This document shows positions 16,296 through 25,996 of a stretch of DNA of 64,000 nt, one piece after another. This DNA comes from Fimbriimonadia bacterium. Its GTDB lineage: Bacteria > Armatimonadota > Fimbriimonadia > Fimbriimonadales > Fimbriimonadaceae. Location of the stretch: the NCBI GenBank assembly GCA_030430755.1, contig JAUIKO010000002.1, forward strand, positions 124,001 to 188,000, given 5' to 3'. Below the pieces are notes generated by a model. It had not been told where the DNA came from. It saw only the letters and a program-made list of their open reading frames with translations, and ran no database searches. The first letter of the stretch is position 1. Every line of letters starts with the position of its first letter. The position numbers and the translations under genes are program-made.

Positions 16296-17918
16296 TTAAG
16301 CAGAAGTACTGCTAGAGTCATCCGAATCTTCTGGAGTATCACCCATAAATCCAGAACCACTTAATACCTTTACACCTCTTCCACTGATTGAAATGTATCC
16401 TTGGCTATGGTCATTAATATTATAATTATGAGAAGAATTCGGCATTGCTATCCGAATATTTTTCTTGCATACTTCTAGGTTATATGGAACGAGAAAATCT
16501 AAATTATCTACTACAAATAAATCCACCGAATCTGGCAATAAAGAGAAAATTCTTTTCCAACTAGATACTTCAGAAATAGGGCACTTTCTAAGCTTTAAAT
16601 AAACCAAATGTTTAAATGATCTAAATACATCTGGAGATGAACCATCATAGTCTGAACCTCCCAAAGAAATTTTTTCAAGAGACTTAGGGAAAGCATGTAT
16701 ACAATCACCCCAGCCAGTATAATTACTAGGCAGCGGTAAGCTCCATACTATTTTTTTTAAGTTTATACATCTACTTAAATCTAACATATCCACATTAACA
16801 GAAACATTTTTTAACACCAGCTCTTCTAGCTCTTCTGAAGGATTTACTTTTAAATAATCATTCAATGGTTCCATACCACTAGAAGGTGCCAAATAAACCT
16901 TTTTCATTCTGTATTTATTTAACAACGTGTCTATGCCAGAACCATTCCAATTGGTTTTTTGCAAATATATACTTTTCAATGAATCATGAAATGAACCTAT
17001 TAGATGATTCCAATTCTCTATGTCTTCGAAATAAAGATGATCTAATTTTATTGATTTTAAATTTGAAAACCTTTTAAAGGAACTTATATTTTCACCATTA
17101 TAATTGCTTTTAGATAAATCTAGCACTTCGATAGATTCTGGCAATTGTTCTAAGACTCTCACCCATTCTTTAGGTAATAAATTAACTTTGTGTAAGCAAA
17201 TACTTTTTAAACCAGTTAATTTTCCTAAAATCTGCTCTAATACATCATCATTTCCTTGACTCCTATATTCGCTTAGATCTACCTCTGAAACGTTTATCTG
17301 ATACTCAAACAAACTCCAAATACTCCCATTCTTCTGGCTCTCGTCTTTTAGAACAAACTTATCTAAGCAATGAATATCTAAAAAATTAAAAAATTGAAAA
17401 ATGGATCTATCTATGATTTTAAGAATAATAGTATGAACACTCTTTCCATTTATACATTTTTCATAAATCAATTCTTTTTCTGGACTTTGTTCTGAAGCAA
17501 ATAAGCAAAGTTCGGAATCATTTAAACCTCTGTTAAACTTTATATTAGATATATTAAATTGAAATTCTGGCATCCGATACTTCTCGGCAATTAAAGCTTT
17601 TAATTCAAACAATTTTTCAAAATCGTCCGGTTTAATAATCCTATCTTTCCAAGGATCTGAAGTATTTAGATATTCGATTATTTTCGGTTCATTATAAAAA
17701 GAAAGATAATCATCTAATAATATAATAAAATCTCGAGTATCGCTGCATTCTACAAGATCTTTTTTAAAAGATTCATACACATTTTCTTTCCTTTCTAAAA
17801 AATTCATGTTTGGTGCCTTTTTAAAAGACTTACATCCACACATGCCAAACCCAATAGAATTATTAAAAAAGAATTGTATTGATACTACGATAGCAAATAA
17901 AGTTTTTATTCTCCACAT
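16296..17918 (-). CDS. Secreted leucine-rich-repeat protein
   Basis: 540 residues from the ATG at 17918; a GTG one codon earlier is equally possible. The N-terminus has a basic start and a hydrophobic stretch (TLFAIVVSIQFFF) that reads as a signal peptide, followed by a Cys-containing segment (GFGMCGCKSF). The region from about residue 230 to 500 has paired LRR units such as VLEQLPESIEVLDLSKSNY and FKRFSNLKSIKLDHL, the same double unit as in the flanking LRR genes. The C-terminus is acidic and Ser-rich (EDSDDSSSTSA), and the frame continues past the stop with more of the same composition. It is the middle gene of a three-gene tandem family. Function unknown. Confidence 0.85.
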   Translation of the reverse strand: MWRIKTLFAIVVSIQFFFNNSIGFGMCGCKSFKKAPNMNFLERKENVYESFKKDLVECSDTRDFIILLDDYLSFYNEPKIIEYLNTSDPWKDRIIKPDDFEKLFELKALIAEKYRMPEFQFNISNIKFNRGLNDSELCLFASEQSPEKELIYEKCINGKSVHTIILKIIDRSIFQFFNFLDIHCLDKFVLKDESQKNGSIWSLFEYQINVSEVDLSEYRSQGNDDVLEQILGKLTGLKSICLHKVNLLPKEWVRVLEQLPESIEVLDLSKSNYNGENISSFKRFSNLKSIKLDHLYFEDIENWNHLIGSFHDSLKSIYLQKTNWNGSGIDTLLNKYRMKKVYLAPSSGMEPLNDYLKVNPSEELEELVLKNVSVNVDMLDLSRCINLKKIVWSLPLPSNYTGWGDCIHAFPKSLEKISLGGSDYDGSSPDVFRSFKHLVYLKLRKCPISEVSSWKRIFSLLPDSVDLFVVDNLDFLVPYNLEVCKKNIRIAMPNSSHNYNINDHSQGYISISGRGVKVLSGSGFMGDTPEDSDDSSSTSA

Positions 17919-18136
17919 CACAATACTAGTATGTGGTTAAAATCTAAAAACTTTATATTTTAATTTACCCTTGTAGAAATACTTGGCCTTTTGTAGGACC
18001 TATTCTACTTAATATAAGCACGTAATTTTATATTCAGATATATCTAAGCAACCATTCCAAGTATAGTTTTTGATTATTAAACATCTTATCTAAAAAGAAC
18101 AACACTTGGTAAGTTCTGAAATGTATTAAAACTTAA

Positions 18137-19216
18137 TCACTCTATTTTTTCTGGAGAAAGAAATCTATTGGTACAATCTAAAACGATCTGATCTAAATTA
18201 AAATCTGCAGGTAAATAAATTTCTCGTAAATTACAAAATTTACTTAAATAAATCATTCCATTCCCATTCCAATTCGAATGATCTAAATTAATAACTTCTA
18301 TAGAAATAGGAAGGTTCTCTAATAATTCATCCCAATTTTTGGGATCATCAAATATGCAGTAACTTAAATCAATCCCCTTTAGTTCTGTACAATTAGCTAT
18401 ATTATCAACAAGAACTCCTTGATAATTACTATTGCTAAAATCAAGATATTCTATATTTTTCGGCATTGAACAGAGTAACATCTTCCACACTTCTCTAAAG
18501 AGCTTAACTCTTTGCATATGAAGTCGTTTTAGATCTTGCAGTGAAGCAATGTAACTTACTAGTCCGTAATCATATTCAGCTACCTCACGCCCAGAAATAT
18601 CGAGCTCAGTGATATCACTGGTTAAAATCCTATGAAGGGCACCAAAAGGTCTTCGATTTAGCGCTCCGCATAAGACAATTTTTTTTAAATTGTCTTTCCA
18701 AGTTTTATTAATACATAGACATATATTCCAATCCCAAACACTAATAATAATTTCATTTAAATATAGACCCACTATATTATCTCGATGGGGATATTTTTCA
18801 AAATAAGCATATGAACCATAATTTTCAAATTCAGTACTAGTCATTTCTCGATTAAAGTGAAATTTACTAATACCTATTGTAAAATCAGGATCTTTTGTTA
18901 AATGCTTACATCTACAAACAAGATCCCTGAATACCATAAAAACATCGAGATCTACTGCTGTGTTTTCCCAATATTTTGGATCACTTATTTGCCTTATACA
19001 TTTTTTTTTGGGATGAAGCTGCAAAATAACATGTAAGTATTGTAACTTATTCGATATACTCGATGTATTTTTTAATTTCTCAATAATTTGATCAATATCT
19101 TCATCAAACTTTATGTTTTTCTTAGAAATACAGAAACAAGGATAAGCGATTAGAACTGAATTGAATAATATTAATAAAATATATATATTTAATAAAGCTT
19201 TATAGACTATCTTCAT
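18137..19216 (-). CDS. Secreted leucine-rich-repeat protein, short form
   Basis: 359 residues, the shortest of the three tandem LRR genes. A signal peptide is likely (LLNIYILLILFNSVLIAYPC). LRR units begin near residue 200: LTSDITELDISG, IASLQDLKRLHMQ, SMPKNIEYLDFSNSNY, LPISIEVINLDHSNW. The 'LP..IE.L/I..SN' phrase and the following Asn/Tyr-x-G spacing are shared with its neighbours. It looks like a version with fewer repeats, consistent with gain and loss of units after duplication. It ends without the acidic tail seen in the middle gene. Confidence 0.83.
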   Translation of the reverse strand: MKIVYKALLNIYILLILFNSVLIAYPCFCISKKNIKFDEDIDQIIEKLKNTSSISNKLQYLHVILQLHPKKKCIRQISDPKYWENTAVDLDVFMVFRDLVCRCKHLTKDPDFTIGISKFHFNREMTSTEFENYGSYAYFEKYPHRDNIVGLYLNEIIISVWDWNICLCINKTWKDNLKKIVLCGALNRRPFGALHRILTSDITELDISGREVAEYDYGLVSYIASLQDLKRLHMQRVKLFREVWKMLLCSMPKNIEYLDFSNSNYQGVLVDNIANCTELKGIDLSYCIFDDPKNWDELLENLPISIEVINLDHSNWNGNGMIYLSKFCNLREIYLPADFNLDQIVLDCTNRFLSPEKIE

Positions 19217-19325
19217 ATGTTAATTATATCAATACATACAGTGCTCTAGATAATTTCAGAAAAGACCTCTATTAAAGATATTTCTAAAAAATATTAATAA
19301 AATAGCACTGTATATAAAAATAAAG

Positions 19326-20642
19326 CTATCTAATGCCTTTTATAAATTTAAGTCCAACGGCACCTAGTAAAAAATACAAAGCAGAACATCCCATTAACAT
19401 AACATATCCCATGTAAGTATATTGTGTTGCTCCATCAATAAACTCTTTTCCTGGTAAACCTAACATAAACCCGGCAATAGGTGCTCCAATGGCCTGAGGC
19501 AAAGTAATAGCAACATGCCACACAGCCATTTCTTTACCGCTATTTGTCTTGGTTGGCAGAACACTGGTTCCAAGAGCCCAGTCCACGGTAGTATAAACTC
19601 CATAAAACAGACCAAAGAGTAAACCTACAATAAATACATGCGTTAGGTTTTCACAAAAAACAAATGCTAAGGTAAAAAATGCGATTAACGTGTTAGAAAC
19701 ATATAACATGTTAATCCTTCCAACCTTATCTGATAAAAATCCAGAAATGATGCTACTTATTGCCTGCCCTCCGATGATTAATACCATTAATGTTTGAAGG
19801 GGTGTCACGGTATCTTTTAAATGAATTACATCAGCCAGATACAACTTTAAATAGGGAGCCAAAGAATAAAATCCTAGCATAACCATAAATCTTGTTATCC
19901 AAACCCATGCAAAATTAGGATGATCTTTAGGGCTAATCCATATTGATTTTACATATTCACGAATATTAAATGGAGCTTCGATTTCACTAGGCGTATCTTT
20001 CATAAATAGCATTGTAAGTATTAATGTAATAGAAAGAACCATTCCTATTCCAATATACATATACAATAATTGAGTTTTAATTAAAGGGTTTGCTTTATCC
20101 AAATTACTTAAAAATGCACCAGAAATAAGGACTCCAGAAACCACTCCTAAAAGGTTCATAAAATTCATATATCCACTGGCAGCTCCTTTCTGATCATCTG
20201 GAACCTGATCGGGAATAATTCCTAAATAGGCACCGGATGCTGTATTCATACCAAGCTGTAAACAGACAAATCCTAGTACAAAAAAGAGAAGACTATCGGT
20301 TAATGCACTATTACTCATCATCCCTAATCCTAATAAAGCGATAACCGTACCATAAAACATATAAGGCTTTCTTTTGCCCCACTTAGATTTACATCTATCA
20401 CTTAATCCACCTGCTATCAGAGGAACTACCGTAGCCCATATTGCACCAGCCCCCATGGTATATCCAATTAACTTTGCCGTATCACAACCTATTGCTAAAC
20501 TTAACACCTCAGCATGAGTAGCAAAACCAACGGTTAATAAAGCTCCCCAAATAGCATTAAAACCACAACCATATGTACTTAGTAGAACTAAATACCATTG
20601 GGGTAATAAATGTGCCCCACTTTTATCTATAACCTGACTCAT
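19326..20642 (-). CDS. MFS transporter
   Basis: 438 residues with about twelve hydrophobic helices. The major-facilitator signature between helices 2 and 3 reads GGLSDRCKSKWGKRKPY, and a second copy (GFLSDKVGRIN) follows the central loop, as expected for the duplicated six-helix fold. The Arg/Lys-Pro ending and general layout resemble the sugar:cation (GPH/SLC45-like) branch, so a sugar or related solute is likely, but the substrate cannot be read from sequence. It is transcribed away from the cell-wall hydrolase next to it on the same strand. Confidence 0.85.
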   Translation of the reverse strand: MSQVIDKSGAHLLPQWYLVLLSTYGCGFNAIWGALLTVGFATHAEVLSLAIGCDTAKLIGYTMGAGAIWATVVPLIAGGLSDRCKSKWGKRKPYMFYGTVIALLGLGMMSNSALTDSLLFFVLGFVCLQLGMNTASGAYLGIIPDQVPDDQKGAASGYMNFMNLLGVVSGVLISGAFLSNLDKANPLIKTQLLYMYIGIGMVLSITLILTMLFMKDTPSEIEAPFNIREYVKSIWISPKDHPNFAWVWITRFMVMLGFYSLAPYLKLYLADVIHLKDTVTPLQTLMVLIIGGQAISSIISGFLSDKVGRINMLYVSNTLIAFFTLAFVFCENLTHVFIVGLLFGLFYGVYTTVDWALGTSVLPTKTNSGKEMAVWHVAITLPQAIGAPIAGFMLGLPGKEFIDGATQYTYMGYVMLMGCSALYFLLGAVGLKFIKGIR

Positions 20643-20739
20643 AATAAAATAACCTGAATTAAAATAATCCTTCCATCATTGTGACTCAAATATTGAAAAC
20701 CATGCTGTGTGAACTCTCTAGTTGTATTCAATAACTATT

Positions 20740-22014
20740 TTAGTTAACACTCATAAGTCTTCTTGCACCGGCATAAGTTCTCATATAATAGTTTTCATTT
20801 AAACCACTTACTGTTACCCGGCCGCGTCCACTGCTTGCATGAATAAATTGACCATCACCAATATATATACCAACGTGATTAATCCGCTTAACTTTCTGAC
20901 CTTTACCAAAAAAAACAAGATCTCCTTTTTGTAAATCTTTCTTTTCGATATGCTTTCCATAAGATGCTTGTTCTCTAGAAGAATGAGGTAGGTTAACACC
21001 ATGCTTAGCATAAACTGCAGCAGTAAACCCAGAACAGTCAATTCCAGATCGAGACGTTCCACAGAGTCTATAGCGAACCCCCAAGTACTCTCTAGCATTC
21101 TGTAGTAAAACATCATCAGCTTGTGAAGTCATCCCCGAGGCTTTGTCTAATTTATCTAAATCTTGTTGTCTAGAATAACCTTGACCTTTTTTATTTTTGT
21201 TATTAGATGCAACAAGTGTATTACTTTTAGCAATCTGTTCGGATGTAGGTGTTAAAAATCTGGATGAAACCCATCCCTTACTTTTATTATTTTCTAGTAA
21301 GCACCAGTCATTTTTCGATTCAATCACTCTAAAGACTTCCCCTAGAGTTGCCATTCCGATTTTAGTACTATGAGTGTTTGATGAAACCCGGATATTCACA
21401 TCATCAGAAACAACTTTAACATGCTCTACATGCATATTTAATGGACTTGAAATCTTTAAATTCTGCTTTTCTGATGCACCTTCTTTGGTTTTCACATCTT
21501 TGGTTTTTATATCTTTGGTTTTTACATCGGAAGATTGCGAAGAAATATTTGAACATTTCGGAAAGAATATCTTCTCTCCTTCTTGCAAACAATCCCAATT
21601 GATATCAGGATTTAATCGATATAATTCTTCTAAAGTAATGCCATGCTTTCTTGCAAGATCCCAATCATTATCTCCTTTAACAACTGTGTATTGTTTTAGT
21701 TGAACACTACTTTCATTAACTTTATTATTTTCTGATGCGCCATGAACATTATCTATGCTTTCAATAACATATACCGTGCGCCCTGGCATTAATCGATTCC
21801 AGTTTACAGTTGGATTCAGCTGGTGCAATCGATTCAATCTCATTCCAAATTTTCTAGCAATTGTGTAATCGTTATCTTTCTCATTAATAGTGTATGAGAT
21901 CTTTTTTTCACCACTACCATGATGATTTTTTATTGTCTGAGATGAAAAAATATGAAAATTAGATGAAATTAATAGTATGAATGAAAATGTTAAACATGTA
22001 AATAATCTATACAA
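20740..22014 (-). CDS. LysM-LysM-SH3b-NlpC/P60 cell-wall hydrolase
   Basis: A secreted peptidoglycan endopeptidase. In order: a signal peptide; LysM 1 (YTINEKDNDYTIARKFG, about residue 45-85); LysM 2 (YTVVKGDNDWDLARKHG, about 105-150); an SH3b domain (VNIRVSSNTHSTKIG, about 205-255); and a C-terminal NlpC/P60 domain with catalytic Cys in GIDCSGFTAAVY, His in RINHVGIYIGDG and a third polar residue in FIHASSGRG. The frame opens with a TTG at 22029, but a second TTG at 22014 lies 4 bases after GGAGG (22019-22023) and gives a cleaner signal peptide (YRLFTCLTFSFILLISS). Its role would be cleaving cross-link stem peptides during growth or division. Confidence 0.9.
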   Translation of the reverse strand: MYRLFTCLTFSFILLISSNFHIFSSQTIKNHHGSGEKKISYTINEKDNDYTIARKFGMRLNRLHQLNPTVNWNRLMPGRTVYVIESIDNVHGASENNKVNESSVQLKQYTVVKGDNDWDLARKHGITLEELYRLNPDINWDCLQEGEKIFFPKCSNISSQSSDVKTKDIKTKDVKTKEGASEKQNLKISSPLNMHVEHVKVVSDDVNIRVSSNTHSTKIGMATLGEVFRVIESKNDWCLLENNKSKGWVSSRFLTPTSEQIAKSNTLVASNNKNKKGQGYSRQQDLDKLDKASGMTSQADDVLLQNAREYLGVRYRLCGTSRSGIDCSGFTAAVYAKHGVNLPHSSREQASYGKHIEKKDLQKGDLVFFGKGQKVKRINHVGIYIGDGQFIHASSGRGRVTVSGLNENYYMRTYAGARRLMSVN

Positions 22015-22272
22015 AATGCCTCCAGTCAATTGTCAATAATTGAATAGCAATAACAGAAATAGAAATAAATCCTATCTAAAACTTACCTGGAACTTCATCT
22101 TTTGTCAATAGTATTGAATTAACTTTCAAATGTATAAAGATCCCCAAACACTTGTAAATACTAAAAACACCACTATTCCTACATCTTTCTTGAAATCTTC
22201 TTGCACTCATTATTTGTAAATGAACAAATGAAGTCTTCATAGAATATAGAGAAAAAGGTTAAACTAATTTAT

Positions 22273-22581
22273 ATGGATCAAGTAATTAATGAAAAACAAA
22301 CAGAACAAAGTGCAGAAAATCAAAAACCATTAGACACAAAACATGTTCTTATGGTTATGACGCAACAAATAGCTGTAGTAGCGTGGCAGAAAATGGGTTT
22401 ACAACCTGATTCCATAACAAATACCATACAAAAAGATCTTGAACAAGCTAAGCTTGCAATTGATGCAGCTAACAAACTTTCTGAAGTATATCAGGATTTA
22501 CTATCCAACGAAGAAAAAAATCTACTTCAAAATATGTTAAAAGATCTGAAATTAAATTTTGTCACTCAACAAAATTCATAA
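22273..22581 (+). CDS. DUF1844 protein
   Basis: A 102-residue cytoplasmic protein matching DUF1844: MVMTQQIAVVAWQKMG, then DLEQAKLAIDAANKLSEVY, then LSNEEKNLLQNMLKDLKL. DUF1844 proteins are small, all-helical and of unknown function, found in Deltaproteobacteria, PVC phyla and Acidobacteria. It is followed after 3 bp by an ABC permease gene, so the two form an operon with the TPR gene after it. Confidence 0.8.
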   Translation: MDQVINEKQTEQSAENQKPLDTKHVLMVMTQQIAVVAWQKMGLQPDSITNTIQKDLEQAKLAIDAANKLSEVYQDLLSNEEKNLLQNMLKDLKLNFVTQQNS

Positions 22582-22584
22582 AAG

Positions 22585-23373
22585 ATGAAAAACTCACTCG
22601 TTATATCTAGGGCAACTATTCAGGAAATAGTTAATAAGAAAACTTTCTTAATAACCATTTTCATTGCCCTATTATTTATGATTATTACTCCTGCCTTAGG
22701 CGTACTTTCAACCAGACAAGAGCATACAACGCTCACTAGTATCACGCTGGGTATTATACAAATTACTGCTATCATTCTATCGATTATTCTTCCAAGCACA
22801 TCATTACCAAACGAAATTGAACAGAAAACTATTTATCTTATTATTTCTAAACCAGTATCAAGAACTCAATTTTTCTTAGGGAAATTTATTGGGATATGGG
22901 CCACTATTTCACTAGTCATAGCTCTGATGTCCAGCATTCTCTTTTTACTACCGATTCTCTGGCAAAAAGAACTCTGGATAAAATCCATTCCTCTCATGTC
23001 TCAAGGAGTATGTATGTATATTGCACAAGCATCCTTACTCACTTGTTTATCTTTCTTTTTTTCCACTTTTCTGTCTCCAGTATTAAACTTTTTCTTATCC
23101 GGAGGAATTTATTTTTTAGGATCGATTATGAACCCTCTAATAACATCTTTAGAACGTGATCACACTCCTAAGATACTAAAGATGCTCTTTACTGTAATTC
23201 AAGCATGCATGCCTAACTTCTCTCATTATAACATTCAAAACAGTATTATTCATCCGGAACATCAACTTGTTAATCCAACATTATATTGGGTCTCTTCAGT
23301 ATCTTATACAATAGTATATATGTCGATCTTACTTATTCTTGGAAAGATAATTTTTGATAGGCGTGAATTATGA
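22585..23373 (+). CDS. ABC-2 type transporter permease
   Basis: 262 residues with six hydrophobic helices in the ABC-2/NosY arrangement: FLITIFIALLFMIITPALG, then an amphipathic segment with LPNEIEQKTIYLIISKPVSR, a phrase typical of this permease family, then four further helices. Such permeases pair with a separate ATPase to export lipids, drugs or polymers, or to support gliding and copper enzymes. No ATPase gene is adjacent. The stop overlaps the start of the next gene (4 bp), so the permease and the TPR membrane protein are probably translated together. Confidence 0.8.
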   Translation: MKNSLVISRATIQEIVNKKTFLITIFIALLFMIITPALGVLSTRQEHTTLTSITLGIIQITAIILSIILPSTSLPNEIEQKTIYLIISKPVSRTQFFLGKFIGIWATISLVIALMSSILFLLPILWQKELWIKSIPLMSQGVCMYIAQASLLTCLSFFFSTFLSPVLNFFLSGGIYFLGSIMNPLITSLERDHTPKILKMLFTVIQACMPNFSHYNIQNSIIHPEHQLVNPTLYWVSSVSYTIVYMSILLILGKIIFDRREL

Positions 23374-24575
23374 AAAAAAAAATACTCTTCTCTGGAATAA
23401 TCACTCTACTAGGTATTCTCTTTTTGCTTCAAGCATATATTCAGAACAAATACATCTATCCAGAATGGAAAAATAACATTTATGTTGAAAAAAAATGGGA
23501 ACCCATTGGCCTTAATCCTGATCAATTAATCCTCTCTTTTACAGGCTTTACTGAATTCCTTTCTGGCCTACTTTGGATTAGAGCAGATGAATTTTTTCAC
23601 GAAGGAAATTATGACGCGGTTTTACCGTTAATGCGACTATCTATTCTTCTCGATCCACACAATACTGAACTCTACACAGTTGGCATGTGGCATATGTCAT
23701 ATAATTTCACGGATTCATTTCACAAGTCAGATAAAAGATATATTCCTCTTGCATTAGCACTTGGTAAAGAAGGTACTGAAAAAAACCCAAACCATTCTGA
23801 TGTTTTTTTTGAGTTAGGATGGCAATGGTATCACAAAATTGATGATTTTCATGAAAATGCTGTTAAATGGTTTCAAAAGGCTACAGAGAAAAAAGATATT
23901 CTCCCGAGTAGAAAAAACATGTTGGCACATGCCATGGTTAAAAACAATCAGATTGATCATGCAATAGAAACCTTATACAAATTCAAAAAAGAAACAGCAA
24001 CTACTGATTTTAGTAGACATGAAATATTAGACCATAACTTAAATACACTTCTTACAAGAAGTGCATATCGAACCTATAAAGGAAATACATCCATAAAACC
24101 TAATCTATCTGGGGTAGTTAAAACAGTTAAACCCAAAATAATTGAAATCGATGGTGTGTGTGATACAGGCCTTGAAGCCGATAGAATCAAGATTATTTTT
24201 AGAGAAATCAATCCTTCTTTTTCAAATCCTGCTAGCCTAAACTGGGATTCTTTAAGTACTGTACAGATCGAACCTAACTATAATCTAACATACTACCAAG
24301 ATACTGCATATATCAGAAATGGTAAATTTAAATTCCGTATAAATATGAGTAAAGATCCTACATTCTATCCGCTTTTAACAGAAAATTATGTCTTAGAACT
24401 CCTGTATGATCCACGCTGCAGTAATCCATTCCAACAAGATTATATAGGATTGAATGGTGAGTTCCTTAAAGACAAATATTTAAGAAAAGATATTAGATCT
24501 GGAAGAAATGTCTTGTATCATGCCATTTATTTTGATAAAAAAAACTTATTTGAACCCTTTAATGCTAAATTTTAA
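23370..24575 (+). CDS. TPR-containing membrane-anchored protein
   Basis: 401 residues with one N-terminal membrane helix (LFSGIITLLGILFLLQAYIQ) and then TPR-like helical repeats over about residues 60-210: ADEFFHEGNYDAVLPLMRLS, ALGKEGTEKNPNHSDVFFEL, AVKWFQKATEK. The last 170 residues look beta-rich and have no match I can name. It overlaps the ABC permease gene by 4 bp, so it is probably a partner of that transporter, for example a scaffold in the periplasm (inference). Confidence 0.75.
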   Translation: MKKKILFSGIITLLGILFLLQAYIQNKYIYPEWKNNIYVEKKWEPIGLNPDQLILSFTGFTEFLSGLLWIRADEFFHEGNYDAVLPLMRLSILLDPHNTELYTVGMWHMSYNFTDSFHKSDKRYIPLALALGKEGTEKNPNHSDVFFELGWQWYHKIDDFHENAVKWFQKATEKKDILPSRKNMLAHAMVKNNQIDHAIETLYKFKKETATTDFSRHEILDHNLNTLLTRSAYRTYKGNTSIKPNLSGVVKTVKPKIIEIDGVCDTGLEADRIKIIFREINPSFSNPASLNWDSLSTVQIEPNYNLTYYQDTAYIRNGKFKFRINMSKDPTFYPLLTENYVLELLYDPRCSNPFQQDYIGLNGEFLKDKYLRKDIRSGRNVLYHAIYFDKKNLFEPFNAKF

Positions 24576-24700
24576 ACTAAAAACAAGTTTGCATCGATCA
24601 TATTTTTACTTAAATCGCTAATCTTCTAGTATTACTACATGGACATAAATCCCTAAACCATAAGTTCTATATATAAATATAGAAATATAATAAAACTAAT

Positions 24701-25693
24701 ATGTTAAGAATTTATTCAGTATTTTCATTTATTCTATTCGCTCAAGTATCATTTGGAGCTTCAGATAAAGCTACGACTATTCGGCCCACAAAACATGCCA
24801 AGCAGGAAAAGTCGATCTCGAACAGCTATGGCTACCGATTTTATCCAAGATTCTCATTATTAGACCAGAAATCTACAACCTTATACAAAGTACAATATAT
24901 TTCCAATCTAAAAGAAAGTGGAGATAGAAGTCGTATCTGGAATGGATATCTAAAAGAAGATTTAAACCCAAACAAAGATTGGAAAAACGAGGTACTTTAT
25001 TCCTATTCCAACAGAGATAGAAACTCTTTTAGACAAGTCGGAAAAATCATGTTTAACGACGATGGATCTATCGATTCCATAGAATCATATGAATCTACTT
25101 TTTCCATCCCCCTACTTCTCAATACCTTTTTAGAAGGTTTTCCGAAATATACAACCTGTAATGGTGTAATGCATCAACGCACTTCCATTATTGATACGAA
25201 AGATACCTGTTCTGACCTCGGAATTCAAACCATTAAATCAAATTTACCTACTTCTAGAAATTGGGAGATCGATTATAAATTTGTCAACATTCCTGAAGAA
25301 AATAAATTTTATGTCCACTGTAACGGAATTAGCAGATTATCAAACGGAGAAAGAAGAGGATTGAAAACTTCAAGAAAATCTTATTTTGAATTTAGCTGGA
25401 ATAATTGTCAAAATGGTATATACACTCTTCCTAAGCTGGATAAATCTATTATTTTGCTTACCAATCCAATCCAAGCATTTGATAAGATAGAACCTGAACA
25501 AAATACAGGATCAACCTCTTCTGAATATTCAGAAATACATAAATTACAAGAAGATTTATTATCCGATATTCCAAGTTATAATGAAGGAATGTTTGCATCT
25601 GCACTTAGCTACTTACATTCTGCTACTACTCTATTCAAAAAACGAATCGAGTTAGAGGAACATTATCTATTAACCTTAGAAGCTCTAAATTAG
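24701..25693 (+). CDS. Unknown secreted protein
   Basis: 330 residues with a signal peptide (MLRIYSVFSFILFAQVSFGA, likely cut after GA). The mature protein is polar, with Tyr/Arg-rich stretches such as YGYRFYPRFS, four Cys in the middle, and a helical C-terminus (SALSYLHSATTLFKKRIELE). I recognise no family. It is separated from the TPR gene by 125 bp and from rdgB by 303 bp, so it is probably a single transcription unit. Confidence 0.7.
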   Translation: MLRIYSVFSFILFAQVSFGASDKATTIRPTKHAKQEKSISNSYGYRFYPRFSLLDQKSTTLYKVQYISNLKESGDRSRIWNGYLKEDLNPNKDWKNEVLYSYSNRDRNSFRQVGKIMFNDDGSIDSIESYESTFSIPLLLNTFLEGFPKYTTCNGVMHQRTSIIDTKDTCSDLGIQTIKSNLPTSRNWEIDYKFVNIPEENKFYVHCNGISRLSNGERRGLKTSRKSYFEFSWNNCQNGIYTLPKLDKSIILLTNPIQAFDKIEPEQNTGSTSSEYSEIHKLQEDLLSDIPSYNEGMFASALSYLHSATTLFKKRIELEEHYLLTLEALN

Positions 25694-25779
25694 TAATACT
25701 GTTCTTATGTCAATGCTTTTCATTCAAGGAGCCACTCTGATGCTAAATAATAATAATAAAGAATAAAAAAATACTTTCT

Positions 25780-25895
25780 GATGGGTTTTGAGCGGTCTTC
25801 ATTCTTTGATTTTTTAATTTTTAAATGAAGACGAGGCATACCCGAGTCAACAGATTACATCCTCGACAAGATAATATGGTCATTTCAACCTTGTT
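25780..25895 (+). ncRNA. Possible structured RNA (three stems)
   Basis: Within the 303-bp gap before rdgB, three hairpins follow one another: GTCTTCATT with AATGAAGAC (about 25795-25831), CGAGG with CCTCG (about 25832-25865), and ACAAG with CTTGT (about 25866-25893). The stretch is less AT-rich than nearby gaps. It does not match tmRNA, RNase P, SRP or 6S RNA as far as I can see. It could equally be a leader of rdgB or an accident of sequence. The rest of the gap (25694-25779, 25896-25996) shows nothing. Confidence 0.25.
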
Positions 25896-25996
25896 TTCAC
25901 CAACATAACACCCTAGCAAACACACTCACACCATACAATGCTTATGATAGTAATTTAGGTTTTGCATTTCACAGGGTAACATAATTATGCCAATAT

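Noticed and set aside
22130-22219. 29-codon frame between the NlpC/P60 and DUF1844 genes
   Set aside because: No ribosome binding site, no match to the peptide pair; frames this short are common by chance.
25825-25908. 27-codon basic peptide frame in the rdgB upstream gap
   Set aside because: No ribosome binding site and it overlaps the hairpin segment, which explains its composition.
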